NCBI GenBank assembly: GCA_938015655.1
Contig: CALLPP010000060.1
Coordinates: 1 to 35,349, forward strand
Reading direction: 5' to 3'
DNA: 35,349 bases
Source of the DNA: an uncultured Algisphaera sp.
GTDB lineage: Bacteria; Planctomycetota; Phycisphaerae; Phycisphaerales; Phycisphaeraceae
Shown: in pieces, positions 17,152 to 26,963 of the stretch
How the letters are laid out: the number at the start of each line of letters is the position of its first letter
Numbering within the stretch: position 1 is the stretch's first letter
Translations under genes and position numbers: made by a program
Notes under the pieces: model-generated
Told to the model about the DNA's origin: nothing
Databases searched by the model: none
What the model saw: only the letters and a program-made list of their open reading frames with translations

Positions 17152-18429
17152 TTAACGCTCGTAGTAGCCCACAAGGTCTAAAAAGCGACTTTGGTTCAGC
17201 ACCGGGATACCCAGGCCCTGGGCCTTGCCCAGCAGGTCTTGGTAGGCCTGAAAATTTTCTAATTCAACACGAAACTCTCTCATCAAAATCAGGTCCAGCT
17301 CATCGTCGGGCTTGTCGGGATAGGCCGGCTCGGATCCGAGTACCAGATAGTCGGTGTCGAAACTCAGCGCGTCCACCAGCTCGCCTCCCGCCAGGCTCAC
17401 GATGGTTTCGATGCGCTCACGGTCACCGATCTCGGACTTGCCGTCGTAGTCCAAGTCGTACTGACCGTACACATGGAAAGAGAACGTTCGGTTGGGGTCG
17501 TAAACCACGTTCACTAGCACGTCCCCCTCGTCGATTCGGGCCCGGGCGTTGCGGCTGACAATCCGCCCCACCGACTTGTCCGAGTCCACGTTGATGATCT
17601 CGACGATGGCCTTGCCCTGAGCCTGGGCATCGCTGAGCTTCACCAGGTCGTCGGCATCGAACACATTAAAAGCCATGCCCAGACGCAGACCGTGCTGACG
17701 GCCGATGTCCAAGAAGACTTTTTGTTCGTTGGTGTTTTGAGCAACCACCCGTGCATCGGGCAGTGTGACCGCGGGGCTTTCCACCACCGCGCCCCGCAGA
17801 CCGTCGATGGTCGTTTTCAGTTCGCGGTTGGCATCGCTGGCCGATGCCAGCTGGCCGCTGAGGTCGTCCAGCTGCTTCTGCTTCTCTTCAAACAGCCGCT
17901 TGCTGCTGGTGTCCAGCCCCGCAATCTGCTCGTCGATCAGGCGGTTGAGCCGCTGGTTCTCGGCGCTCACTGCTTGAACCTTGCCGGTCAGCGCATCGAC
18001 CTCAACGCGCAAGGCCGCTTCCAGGTCTGCCTTGGATTTCTGGGCTTCGACATAGTCGGCCTGGGCCGTCGAGGCGGCTTCGGACTGAGCCCTGAACGCA
18101 TTCTCGGAGATCTCCAGCTTGCTGGTCACCGCCTGCAGTTCGCCCTGCAGCGACTGGCTCTGGTTGCGAAGCGATTGGACTTCGGCCAGCAGCTTACCCA
18201 CCAGCGTGCCACCACCCTCGCGGGCTTGGATCTCGTCGACGGTGGCGCTGTTGCGTTCGCCGGCGTTGATGACTTGGTTCAGTTCCGACTCTGCTGCGGC
18301 CCGGTCTTGTTGATACTTGCCGGTCTGGCTATAGAGAATGATGGACAGCAAAAGGAAGATGAACGAGGCCACCCCGAACACCACCATGCCCACCGTAGAG
18401 CCATTGTTATTGGATCGGACGCGTGCCAT
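17152..18429 (-). CDS. Membrane-anchored coiled-coil protein, unknown function
   Basis: About 425 residues from ATG 18429 (MARVRSNNNGST); the longer track start adds an unlikely leader. One transmembrane helix follows (VGMVVFGVASFIFLLLSIILY). Residues roughly 40-210 form a predicted coiled coil rich in Ala, Gln, Glu and Leu (for example LQGELQAVTSKLEISE). The C-terminal 200 residues are globular, with VFLDIGRQHGLRLGMAFNVF and GDVLVNVVYDPNRTFSFHVYG, which looks like a small beta-barrel domain followed by an alpha/beta end domain. The layout (one helix, coiled coil, beta domain) is like MreC and other envelope scaffold proteins, but no family was confirmed. It is monocistronic, with its own terminator. 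Confidence 0.78.
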   Translation of the reverse strand: MARVRSNNNGSTVGMVVFGVASFIFLLLSIILYSQTGKYQQDRAAAESELNQVINAGERNSATVDEIQAREGGGTLVGKLLAEVQSLRNQSQSLQGELQAVTSKLEISENAFRAQSEAASTAQADYVEAQKSKADLEAALRVEVDALTGKVQAVSAENQRLNRLIDEQIAGLDTSSKRLFEEKQKQLDDLSGQLASASDANRELKTTIDGLRGAVVESPAVTLPDARVVAQNTNEQKVFLDIGRQHGLRLGMAFNVFDADDLVKLSDAQAQGKAIVEIINVDSDKSVGRIVSRNARARIDEGDVLVNVVYDPNRTFSFHVYGQYDLDYDGKSEIGDRERIETIVSLAGGELVDALSFDTDYLVLGSEPAYPDKPDDELDLILMREFRVELENFQAYQDLLGKAQGLGIPVLNQSRFLDLVGYYER

Positions 18430-18591
18430 AAAACAAGACTCCGTGGGACCGGTGAACGAGAGGCCGTTAGGGCCGGGTGAGGAACCGTCAGTGTCGGCCC
18501 CCCGCCAGACCTCGTCAAGCGGTGTGCTCGCCAAACCCCACCTCAGCCCCCGATAACCGCTGGTTGCGAGCGAAATTCTCTGCCGCGCAGC

Positions 18592-18624
18592 AAAGCACCC
18601 GGGGGCGTCAACGCCTCCGGGTGC
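18592..18624 (-). terminator. Probable terminator of rnpB
   Basis: On the minus strand GCACCCGGAGGCG-TTGA-CGCCCCCGGGTGC forms a long, nearly perfect GC-rich stem with a TTGA loop, followed by TTTGCTG. It begins nine bases past the inferred 3' end of RNase P RNA. The U-tract is short. Confidence 0.7.
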
Positions 18625-18632
18625 CGTACAAA

Positions 18633-19075
<443 letters not shown>

Positions 19076-19082
19076 CAGACGT

Positions 19083-20132
19083 ATGCTACCCCATCCGGAG
19101 CCTCTTTCCTTTCTTCCTCCACCGCACCGGTACACAACGTTGTTGACCCCGACCCTGGCCCCCGAAGTCGCCGTCTGGACCAGCCCCGACCGAGCGCCCG
19201 TGGCCGCCGACATCATCGATTTGATGGGTGCCGCCATCCACCCCATCGCGGTCGGTGGGCCACGAAGCGCCCCGGTCGAGCGATTGGCCACCGACCTGGG
19301 GCTGGACCCGGGCAACGACTTTCGGCAACTACAGATCGATCACCCCGCCGCGTTTTTGCTGCTGACCACCCTCGACGGCGTCTCCACCAACGACCTGCGG
19401 GCCGCCGTAACCGCCGGCACCCGATTGATCAGCCTCGAGCCGCTGGCCACCGACCTGGCGGGCGCCCCGGGCGCCCGCTTCCCGGGGTCTCCCGGCGCGG
19501 CTTCTTTTGCCCCGGCTTTTGTACACGGCACCGGCTACCGGGCTGCGGCCGACCCGCAGGATTCCCTCGGCCCCCCGCGGCTAATCCGCATCACGCATCT
19601 CGGGCGGCAGACCCAGGGGTCGCTCCTGGCCCGGCTGTTGGACGCTTGGACCGCCGTGCTGCGCTTCACGCCCCGCCCCGAGGCGGTGACCGCCACGCTT
19701 ACGGGCCCCACACACGACCCGCAAGTCGCCTCGGGGTTTCTCGCCGCCCACGCCCGGGTGCCTGCTGGCCCTGGTGTGGTACTGGAAATCAGCGATCGGG
19801 CCAGCCATTGCAAACGCGTGCTCTCAGTCCTCAGCGACGCCGCGCAGCTCACCCTCGACGACATCGGATACGACCTGCGCGGTGCCGGGGGCGAGCCGCT
19901 GGACGGCGCCTCCGTCGGGCCACCGGACGAAACCCGCACCGTCGCCGCGGTGGCCTACGCCCGGTGCGTGGCCGACCAGTGGCGACGCCTCATCGACCGC
20001 CCCACCGCCGCCCTGCTCGTAGACCCTGCCGCGGCGGACGACGCCCTGGCCTGCACCGAAGCCTGCCTGCTCAGCGCGCGAACCGGCCAGCCCGAAGATC
20101 CAGGCCACCTCTTGCGGCTCGCCGGGCGTTAG
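19083..20132 (+). CDS. Hypothetical protein, weakly Gfo/Idh/MocA-like
   Basis: The track ORF starts inside the RNase P RNA; the first sensible ATG is 19083, giving 349 residues. That ATG falls on the likely -10 box of rnpB, so a later TTG near 19140 (LLTPTLAPEVAVWTS) may be the true start. The protein has alternating hydrophobic strands and helices (VAVWTSPDRAPVAADIIDLMG, AAFLLLTTLDGVSTNDLRAA, TRLISLEPLA), an arrangement like the Rossmann domain of Gfo/Idh/MocA sugar dehydrogenases. A clear GxGxxG motif is missing. The central region (RLIRITHLGRQTQGSLLARLLDAWTAV) and the C-terminal acidic helix are unremarkable. The codon pattern supports coding. Function not assigned. Confidence 0.65.
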   Translation: MLPHPEPLSFLPPPHRYTTLLTPTLAPEVAVWTSPDRAPVAADIIDLMGAAIHPIAVGGPRSAPVERLATDLGLDPGNDFRQLQIDHPAAFLLLTTLDGVSTNDLRAAVTAGTRLISLEPLATDLAGAPGARFPGSPGAASFAPAFVHGTGYRAAADPQDSLGPPRLIRITHLGRQTQGSLLARLLDAWTAVLRFTPRPEAVTATLTGPTHDPQVASGFLAAHARVPAGPGVVLEISDRASHCKRVLSVLSDAAQLTLDDIGYDLRGAGGEPLDGASVGPPDETRTVAAVAYARCVADQWRRLIDRPTAALLVDPAAADDALACTEACLLSARTGQPEDPGHLLRLAGR

Positions 20133-20166
20133 CCGACAGTCAGCGCCCGCGTGGCGGGCCACCGCG

Positions 20167-20194
20167 TTGACACGCCCGGGCGGTCCACTAAACT
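20167..20194 (+). promoter_or_regulatory. Probable sigma-70-type promoter
   Basis: TTGACA at 20167-20172 and TAAACT at 20189-20194 are separated by 16 bases. This is the best match to the vegetative consensus seen in the window. It points towards the small broken frame at 20203 and the tRNA-Gln gene about 200 bases downstream. Confidence 0.6.
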
Positions 20195-20202
20195 CTGTCT
20201 CG

Positions 20203-20412
20203 ATGGCAGGACCGATCGCAGCGTGTACGCGGTGCGGACAGTGAAGCGTGGCCCCCGGCGGTACCGCTCCGAGCCCTGCCTGATTGCCGGCCCTTCTTCG
20301 CCCCCAACGCCACACCGCGTTGCCGGGCTAGGGTCATCACTCCAACCTGGTGGACGCCCTACGCACCGCCAAATTCGGATGTTGGTACGACCCGTTTAGG
20401 CCTATGGTGTAA
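20203..20412 (+). pseudogene. Possible frameshifted small zinc-ribbon gene
   Basis: No frame is open throughout, but pieces in all three frames look like one small protein. Frame 1 begins at ATG 20203 (MAGPIAACTRCGQ, then stop). Another frame continues with KRGPRRYRSEPC, a further one with PDCRPFFAPNATPRC, and frame 1 ends with GHHSNLVDALRTAKFGCWYDPF just before the tRNA. The spaced CTRC and PDC pairs would suit a zinc ribbon. A promoter lies directly upstream. Either the gene has decayed with several frameshifts, or the resemblance is chance and the region is a tRNA leader. Confidence 0.3.
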
Positions 20413-20469
20413 TTGGCAACACTCCAGTTTTTGGTACTGGCATTTCAGGTTCGAGTCCTGGTGGGCCTG
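20398..20469 (+). tRNA. tRNA-Gln (anticodon TTG)
   Basis: A complete cloverleaf can be drawn. The acceptor AGGCCTA pairs with TGGGCCT (one G-T pair). The anticodon stem CCAGT/ACTGG encloses the loop TTTTGGT with anticodon TTG, reading CAA for glutamine. The T arm CAGGTTCGAGTCCTG has the standard GGTTCGA loop. The CCA end is not encoded. It is 66 bases upstream of glmU on the same strand and may be co-transcribed with it. Confidence 0.95.
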
Positions 20470-20534
20470 TTCTTTTTCTTAACGACGCGGCTTCCGCGCC
20501 GGCGATCCGCGTCGGTTTCTTGGTTTTATCTCCG

Positions 20535-21361
20535 ATGACTACCGATGCAACGGACCGGTCCACCCTGCCCCCGCAGGCCATTCTTCTGGCCGCGGGCAAG
20601 GGCACCCGCATGGGTAGCGACCTGCCCAAAGTCCTGCACCCGGTGGCAGGCCGTCCCATGCTCCGCTGGGTGGTCGATGCCTGCCTTGAAGCCGGGGTGG
20701 AGCGATGCGTGGTGATCGTTGGTTACCGCGGCGACGACGTGCGGGCCGCGCTGGCCGACGAGCCGCGCTGCGTTTTTGCCGAGCAAACCCAGCAACTGGG
20801 CACCGCCCACGCCGCGGACATGGCCCGCCCCCTTTTCCAAGACCTACCGTCAGGCGACGTGTTCGTGCTTGCAGGCGACGGGCCGCTAATCCGCTCGGCC
20901 ACCCTGTCCCGCCTGCTTGAAGTACACCGCGCCACCCAGGCCGCCGCCACCCTGGCCACCGCTCGACTCGAAGATCCCACGGGCTACGGCCGGGTGCTGC
21001 GCACCGCCACGGGCGGCTTCGACCGCATCGTCGAACAAAAAGACGCGGGCCCCGACGAACTCGCCGTGCGTGAAGTGAACCCCAGTTACTACTGCTTTTC
21101 CGGCAGCGCCCTGTTCGACGGCATTACCGCAGTGGGCAACCAAAACGCCCAAAACGAGTACTACATCACCGACGTGCCCGCGCTGCTGCGCGACCGCGGA
21201 CACACCGTCACCTTGGTCGATGCCGTGCCCGCCCAAGACGTCTTAAGCATCAACAACCCCGAACAGCTGACCGAAGTGGATCGCGTGCTGCGTGCCCGCC
21301 AACGCGCCGCAGCCTCGGGCCCGTCCACCACCACCACCACCACCGCCACCGGGGACACACC

Positions 21362-21365
<4 letters not shown>
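20535..21365 (+). CDS. glmU: UTP-GlcNAc-1-P uridyltransferase (GlmU N-terminal domain only)
   Basis: The product makes UDP-GlcNAc, precursor of peptidoglycan and lipid A. The nucleotide loop LAAGKGTRMGSDLPKVLHPV, the QLGTAHA motif, the metal-binding AGDGPLI and the NPSYYCF and NEYYITD segments all match the GlmU uridyltransferase domain. It is 276 residues from ATG 20535, against about 450 for the bifunctional enzyme. The left-handed beta-helix acetyltransferase domain is absent and replaced by a short Thr-rich tail. Acetylation of GlcN-1-P must therefore be done by another protein, or the enzyme uses a different sugar phosphate. Its TGA overlaps the GTG start of prs by the GTGA arrangement, so the two are translationally coupled. 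Confidence 0.9.
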
Positions 21366-22348
<983 letters not shown>

Positions 22349-22355
22349 TCCTTCG

Positions 22356-22452
22356 CGAGCCGCTAGCCGTTAACTACTAGCCGCCAGCAAGTAACCGAAA
22401 CTGCTTTAAGACCTTTTTTACTCACGGCCAGCCGCTGACCGTTAGCGGCTCG
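22356..22452. repeat. Inverted-repeat element upstream of rplY
   Basis: CGAGCCGCTA (22356-22365) and TAGCGGCTCG (22443-22452) are exact complements. The ends also carry short reiterations of a TAGCCGC/TAACGG-like heptamer (GCTAGCCGTTAACTACTAGCCGCC on the left, GCTGACCGTTAGCGG on the right). The core is AT-richer. It separates prs from rplY and ends 22 bases before the rplY start. It may be a repeat element or a leader structure for rplY. Confidence 0.55.
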
Positions 22453-22474
22453 TAAAACCAACCAAGGAAAAATC

Positions 22475-23104
22475 ATGTCCCACGAAACCCCCGTCCTCGA
22501 AGCCGAAACCCGCACCAAACTCGGCAGCCGCTACGCCATCCGCTTGCGCGAAGCCGGGCGCCTGCCCGCCGTCGTCTACGGCCACAAGCAGGGCCCCGTG
22601 CACGTGTCGATCGACACCCGCAGCTTCAATGACATCGCCGACAGCTCGGCCCACCTGATCGAAGTCAAAGTAGACGGAACCCCCGAGCCCTGCCTCATCA
22701 AGGCGATCCAGTACGACCACCTGGACCGCCACCCCGTCCACGTGGACCTGGCTCGTGTGAACCTCGACGAAGCCGTCGAGATCGAGCTCGACGTCGAGTT
22801 CACCGGCGAAGCCGTGGGCCTCAAAGAGTCGGGTGCCATGCTCGACGTGCCGCACAACAGCGTCGTAGTCAGCTGCAAGGCCAACAACATCCCCGACAAG
22901 CTCGAACACGACATCGCCGAGCTGGCCGTGGGCGCCGCGGTCCACGCCAGCGACCTCAGCCTGCCCCAGGGTGTCGAACTGGTCACCGAAGGCGAACTCA
23001 TGCTCGCTCACATCGTCGTGCAGGCCGCCGTGGCCGACGCCGGCGACACCGCTGAAGGCGGCGAGCCCGAAGTAATCGGCGGCGACAAAGGCAACGACGC
23101 CTAA
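22475..23104 (+). CDS. rplY: 50S ribosomal protein bL25 (CTC/TL5 form)
   Basis: A 209-residue two-domain bL25. The N-terminal 5S rRNA-binding domain has ETRTKLGSRYAIRLREAGRLPAVVYG, and the C-terminal TL5 beta domain has HPVHVDLARVNLDEAVEIELDVEFTGEAVGLKESG and the end region GVELVTEGELMLAHIV. The C-terminal tail is acidic and Gly-rich, as usual for the long form (general stress protein Ctc). AAGGA lies just upstream of the ATG. It binds 5S rRNA in the large subunit and is the third gene of the glmU-prs-rplY-pth cluster. Confidence 0.96.
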   Translation: MSHETPVLEAETRTKLGSRYAIRLREAGRLPAVVYGHKQGPVHVSIDTRSFNDIADSSAHLIEVKVDGTPEPCLIKAIQYDHLDRHPVHVDLARVNLDEAVEIELDVEFTGEAVGLKESGAMLDVPHNSVVVSCKANNIPDKLEHDIAELAVGAAVHASDLSLPQGVELVTEGELMLAHIVVQAAVADAGDTAEGGEPEVIGGDKGNDA

Positions 23105-23135
23105 ACACGCCCCCCATCCACCGGACACGGTGTCT

Positions 23136-23184
23136 GATTGCCACGACTCAAAGGCCCTCGAAAGCCTTCGCAGTCGTGGCAATC
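23136..23184. repeat. Long hairpin between rplY and pth
   Basis: GATTGCCACGACT (23136-23148) pairs perfectly with AGTCGTGGCAATC (23172-23184), and AAGGC/GCCTT inside extends the stem. No U-tract follows on either strand, so it is not a standard intrinsic terminator. It may be an RNA-processing site or a palindromic repeat. It ends 22 bases before the pth start. Confidence 0.65.
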
Positions 23185-23206
23185 GTTCTATGTAGAGAAC
23201 CGGACC

Positions 23207-23770
23207 ATGAAACTCATCGTCGGCCTGGGCAACCCCGGCAAAGAATACGAGCGGACCCGACACAACGCCGGCTTCATGGCCCTCGAAACCCTCGCCCGGC
23301 GCCACGGGTTGTCGGGCATCAAACAAAAGTTTCACGCCGGCGTGCTCGAAGGCCGCATCGCCGACCAGAAGGTGATGCTCATGCAGCCGCTGACCTTCAT
23401 GAACCGCTCGGGGCTCGCGATCGGTGAGGCCGCGGCTTTTTTCAAGCTCGCCGCCGACGACATCCTGGTGCTCGTCGACGACCTGGCCTTTGCCTGTGGC
23501 CAGCTGCGCGTACGCAGCACCGGCTCGGCGGGCGGCCACAACGGGCTCAAAGACATCGAGCGGGTGCTGGGCACCCGCGACTACCCGCGGCTACGCATCG
23601 GCATCGACCCCCGCGGCCGAATCCCCCAGGTGGACTATGTCCTGGGACGTTTTACCGAGCCGCAGCTCGAACTGTTCGAGCCGGCCCTATTCACCGCCTG
23701 CGACGCCATCGAAACCTGGCTCGCCGACGGCATCGACGCCGCAATGAACAAGTTCAACCCGAAGGGGTAG
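23207..23770 (+). CDS. pth: Peptidyl-tRNA hydrolase
   Basis: It frees tRNA from peptidyl-tRNAs that drop off the ribosome. The start at ATG 23207 gives MKLIVGLGNPGKEYERTRHNAGF, the standard N-terminus with the catalytic His in RHNAGF. Other conserved parts are QPLTFMNRSG, LVDDLAFACGQLRVR, GSAGGHNGLKDIE and PRLRIGIDP. Length is 187 residues, normal for the family. The track start (23138) would read through the hairpin upstream and is rejected. It is the last gene of the glmU-prs-rplY-pth group. Confidence 0.97.
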   Translation: MKLIVGLGNPGKEYERTRHNAGFMALETLARRHGLSGIKQKFHAGVLEGRIADQKVMLMQPLTFMNRSGLAIGEAAAFFKLAADDILVLVDDLAFACGQLRVRSTGSAGGHNGLKDIERVLGTRDYPRLRIGIDPRGRIPQVDYVLGRFTEPQLELFEPALFTACDAIETWLADGIDAAMNKFNPKG

Positions 23771-24167
23771 GTACGGCCACTTGGCGTGGCTCGGGGCGTA
23801 CCACGTCAAGCCGTGAGGGCTCGCTGCGCTTGCAAGTTGAGTTGGGCCCACGGCGAACATCGCTCCGACCACTCGAGGCCCTGCACGGCCACGTTCGGGC
23901 CACGACGTATTGCGAAGGGACGAAGTGAAGCCGGCGACAGATGAAACGCCGGGCCGCACCGTGCGGCCAACGATCAACAAAGCAAGTCCGGTTCAGATTC
24001 TTCCGCCTTGTCGCCTTTCTCCGTGTCCTTCGTGAAACTTGGTGCCCAGCACTTGGACAAGTAACGACCCGGCCACCCGTCTGCGACCATCAAACCCAAC
24101 CGCCGTCAACTTGCGATCGCAGCGAGCCCAACCCGCCTTGCGCGCGTCGCAGCAGACGAGCCCAACG
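23771..24167. other. Intergenic region with no recognised feature
   Basis: A gene-free stretch of 397 bases between the convergent pth and glycoside hydrolase genes. No reading frame with credible coding character, tRNA, strong terminator or dispersed copy of the repeats described elsewhere was found. Short frames in the track here are low in complexity and overlap each other on both strands. It may be decayed sequence. Confidence 0.5.
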
Positions 24168-25988
24168 TCACTCCGGCTCCTCCACCGCCGCCTCCCGGTC
24201 GTATACGATGTCGTCCAGATAGAACGTCAGCGGCTCGCCCTGCCCCGCCAGCGTCCAGTAGAAGCCGGTCTTGATGCGGCTCAGCTGCTTGCCCGCCAGC
24301 GGCAGGGTGATCTGCTTCCACGCCCTGGTCAGCGTCACCTCCACCTCGTCCTTGTCGGTGTCGAAGAACGCCTTGTCGCGGCCCAGCAGGCCGTAGCCAA
24401 ACTTCACCCGCTCGCCGCCCGCCGCGCCACGCACCCAGAAACTCAGGGTGGCGGCGCCCGTGAGGTTAAAGCCGCCGTCCACCTCGCCCCAATCGTTGGC
24501 CGGGCTCTGCCACACCACGCCGGCCCAGTTGCCCGTTTCGCGGTAGGTCACCTTCAGGCAGGTCTTGCCGGCGTGCGGCCGGCGGGTGCTCCGCTCGTCC
24601 ATGATCACCGACGCGGCCTGGCCCATGTAGCCCGACGGCACGTAGGGCGTCGCGCCACCGTCCCCGTAGACCACCAGCGGCAGCGCCGTGGGCACGCCCT
24701 GGGGTACGGCCACCCCATCGTCTTTCACTCTCAGCGGCAGGTTGGCCACCGCCGCCCCGCCCGAGCCGTCGCGGGTGTAGGCAAACAGCCGGTAGTTGCC
24801 CGCCCGTTGGGGCATGGTCACCCTCGCCCGGCCGTCGCCCAGGTCTTCGATCGCGTCAGGAAACGTCGGCGGCGTGGGCCGGTAGTCGCCCATGCTCTCG
24901 AACACCTCCATCTCTTGGAACAGCACCCACTCGGTGCTCAGCGCGGCCCCCTCGGGGTCGCGGGCATCCAGCGTGGCGGTGACCGCCGCGCCGGGCGCGA
25001 CCACCGGCTCGCCGGTGATCGACAGCGACGCGATCTGGGGCGTCAGATCCGCGGCGGGCTCGCCCGACCAAGCCTCGGTCATCGCGTCCACTGCACCCAG
25101 CTTGCTGCCGTCGGGCAGCACCATGCCGAACCAGGTCGCCGTGGCTTCCTGTTTAAAGCCCCACGTAAAGGCAAACGAACCCAAGCACGACGGGTCGGCG
25201 TGCAATGCTCTGTAAGCCTGCGCGTAAACGTCGGCCTTGGCCGTGCTGCTGAGCTCTTCGGGCACGTCCCAGCCGTTACGCGGGATTTCCCAGGTGCCCG
25301 GCGGGCCAAATTCGGTCACGATGTAAGGCCGGTCCATGCCCGCCTCGGCGTAGCGCGTGGGGATCGAGGTCACCCCGCCGTAGGTGTTGATGCCCACCAC
25401 GTCGACCGCCGGGCAATACTTTTTGATCGACACCAGCTTGTCGCCCCCGATCTCGGCGATCACCGTCATCGTCGGGTGGTCCGGGTCCACCTGCTTAATC
25501 ATCGCCGCGATGTCGTTCACCGCGTTCCACACCCGCGGGTCGGTGGTCGCCGCGTACTCTTCCATCTCGTTGCCCACCCCCCACATCAGCACCGCCGGGT
25601 GGTCTTTGTACGCCAGCACCGCGGCCTTGGCGTCGTCGAACTGCTGCTGGATCTGCTCCGGGTCGCCGTAGTCAAAGCCGTGCCGGGCGTGGCCGATCCA
25701 GATGCCCAGGGCCACCTTCAGCCCGTGGGATTGGGCTTCGTCGAGCAGGGCCGGGGTTTTTTCGTCCACCCCCCAGGTGCGAAAGGCGTTGGCCCCGCTG
25801 GCGGCCAGCAACGTCTTATCGCCGTCGCCTCCGGCGCCTTTGATCTCAAACCGCTGGCCATCGACCTGCAAAACGTGGCCGGCCGTCTGCTCGACCACCC
25901 GCACCGTTCCGGCCGGGGCCGCAGCGTTCAGCGACAAAACCAAGCCGACCACGGGCACACAACGTTTGGGCAACGCAAGAAACATCAA
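24168..25988 (-). CDS. Secreted GH2-like glycoside hydrolase with C-terminal carbohydrate-binding-like domain
   Basis: A 606-residue secreted protein. A signal peptide (CVPVVGLVLSLNAAAPAG) is followed by a TIM-barrel domain of the GH2 catalytic type. FEIKGAGGDGDKTLL and ANAFRTWG match its N-terminal strands, MWGVGNEMEE holds the acid/base (Glu141) and YIVTEFGPPG holds the nucleophile (Glu226). The sandwich domains of full GH2 enzymes are lacking. After about residue 320 an Ig-like segment (PVVAPGAAVTATLDARDPEG) is followed by a beta domain (LSFWVRGAAGGERVKFGYG) resembling carbohydrate-binding modules. It probably cleaves a beta-linked polysaccharide outside the cell. It shares a strand with the pseudopilin, PEP-CTERM and LacI genes upstream. 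Confidence 0.85.
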   Translation of the reverse strand: MMFLALPKRCVPVVGLVLSLNAAAPAGTVRVVEQTAGHVLQVDGQRFEIKGAGGDGDKTLLAASGANAFRTWGVDEKTPALLDEAQSHGLKVALGIWIGHARHGFDYGDPEQIQQQFDDAKAAVLAYKDHPAVLMWGVGNEMEEYAATTDPRVWNAVNDIAAMIKQVDPDHPTMTVIAEIGGDKLVSIKKYCPAVDVVGINTYGGVTSIPTRYAEAGMDRPYIVTEFGPPGTWEIPRNGWDVPEELSSTAKADVYAQAYRALHADPSCLGSFAFTWGFKQEATATWFGMVLPDGSKLGAVDAMTEAWSGEPAADLTPQIASLSITGEPVVAPGAAVTATLDARDPEGAALSTEWVLFQEMEVFESMGDYRPTPPTFPDAIEDLGDGRARVTMPQRAGNYRLFAYTRDGSGGAAVANLPLRVKDDGVAVPQGVPTALPLVVYGDGGATPYVPSGYMGQAASVIMDERSTRRPHAGKTCLKVTYRETGNWAGVVWQSPANDWGEVDGGFNLTGAATLSFWVRGAAGGERVKFGYGLLGRDKAFFDTDKDEVEVTLTRAWKQITLPLAGKQLSRIKTGFYWTLAGQGEPLTFYLDDIVYDREAAVEEPE

Positions 25989-26004
25989 AAATCCCTCAGG
26001 CTGG

Positions 26005-26042
26005 AAAAAAGGCCCGCCAACGCAGCGATGCGCCGACGGGCC
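26005..26042 (-). terminator. Intrinsic terminator after the pseudopilin gene
   Basis: On the minus strand GGCCCG...CGGGCC with an inner GCGCA/TGCGT pairing and a TCGC loop is followed by TTTTTT. It lies about 20 bases after the pseudopilin stop codon and just before the glycoside hydrolase start. That suggests the hydrolase is made partly by read-through or from its own promoter. Confidence 0.85.
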
Positions 26043-26063
26043 AGGTCTGGTGTCAAGAAACGT

Positions 26064-26855
26064 TCAACGATCCGCCCGGATATTTCGCCTGAGCAGGTCA
26101 CCACGCTGGGTGCTCGCCGCGTGGCCGTCGGCAAAGAGCAGGTTCACCGCACCACCGTCGCTGCCGCTCTCGCGGCCGCCGCCCGAGTGACGCCAGCGTG
26201 GCTGAGCCAGGGCCAGCTGGCCGTTCGCCGAACCATCAACGTTGGGCCCCGCGTCGATCGGGTCGTCGTTGTCGGTATCACTCGAACTGAAGAACGGCGG
26301 CGGCGAACCAAAACCCGCACCATCGATCCCGTCGTAACCCGAGAAACTATTGCCCTGGTCGTTCTGCCCCGCATCGCCAAGCCACATCACCTCGGAACCG
26401 CGAACCGTGTTGTCGATGTTGTAGAGCTTGTTGAGAGGAGCGTTCCCGATATTCCCGTTAAAGAACACCGGCATCGTGAGTACGTTGGCGCCGTAGTTGT
26501 TACGCCCGCCCTCGATTGCGGCCTGCGGACACAGGAAGATCGGGCTTTGCCCGGCCGAGTCCTCAGTGGTCCGCTCGCTGTCGGTGGCGATAAACGCCGA
26601 GATCAGAGTGACGAAGTCCGACGTTCGCGGGCTGAACGAAGAGTTGTCAAACGACGGCGGCAAGAACTGCTTGTTTTCGCTGGCGTAGGTGTAAAACCCC
26701 ACCCCCATCTGGCGCTCGTTGGAGAGACAAGACATGTCCCGTGCGGTGCTGCGCGCCGCCCCCAGCGCCGGCAGCAAAATACCGATCAGCAAAGCAATGA
26801 TCGAGATCACCACCAACAATTCAATCAGGGTAAACGCGGTATAACGGTGTTTCAC
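26064..26855 (-). CDS. Type II secretion-like pseudopilin (planctomycete type)
   Basis: The N-terminus [31 protein letters not shown] is a prepilin leader and hydrophobic helix: short basic leader, cleavage before the Phe of FTLIE, and Glu5 of the mature protein. The C-terminus ends with [12 protein letters not shown], the ADGH signature common in the very numerous planctomycete pseudopilins. It is 263 residues long. It would be processed by a prepilin peptidase and built into a secretion pseudopilus or held at the membrane. Its position between PEP-CTERM and glycoside hydrolase genes suggests a link with export or surface handling of polysaccharide. It has its own terminator. Confidence 0.93.
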   Translation of the reverse strand: MKHRYTAFTLIELLVVISIIALLIGILLPALGAARSTARDMSCLSNERQMGVGFYTYASENKQFLPPSFDNSSFSPRTSDFVTLISAFIATDSERTTEDSAGQSPIFLCPQAAIEGGRNNYGANVLTMPVFFNGNIGNAPLNKLYNIDNTVRGSEVMWLGDAGQNDQGNSFSGYDGIDGAGFGSPPPFFSSSDTDNDDPIDAGPNVDGSANGQLALAQPRWRHSGGGRESGSDGGAVNLLFADGHAASTQRGDLLRRNIRADR

Positions 26856-26963
26856 GGGAGGCTCCTAATCAAAGGGGGTTGGAGCGGGTGGGGTTGCGTG
26901 GACGACCCGCGGGAGGGGAACGCCGCTGCCCGCCGTCAAGCGGGCAACGGACAAAGGGATGTA

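Noticed and set aside
26937-26956. TGCCCGC/GCGGGCA hairpin after the PEP-CTERM gene
   Set aside because: Seven pairs with no U-tract; too weak to call a terminator.
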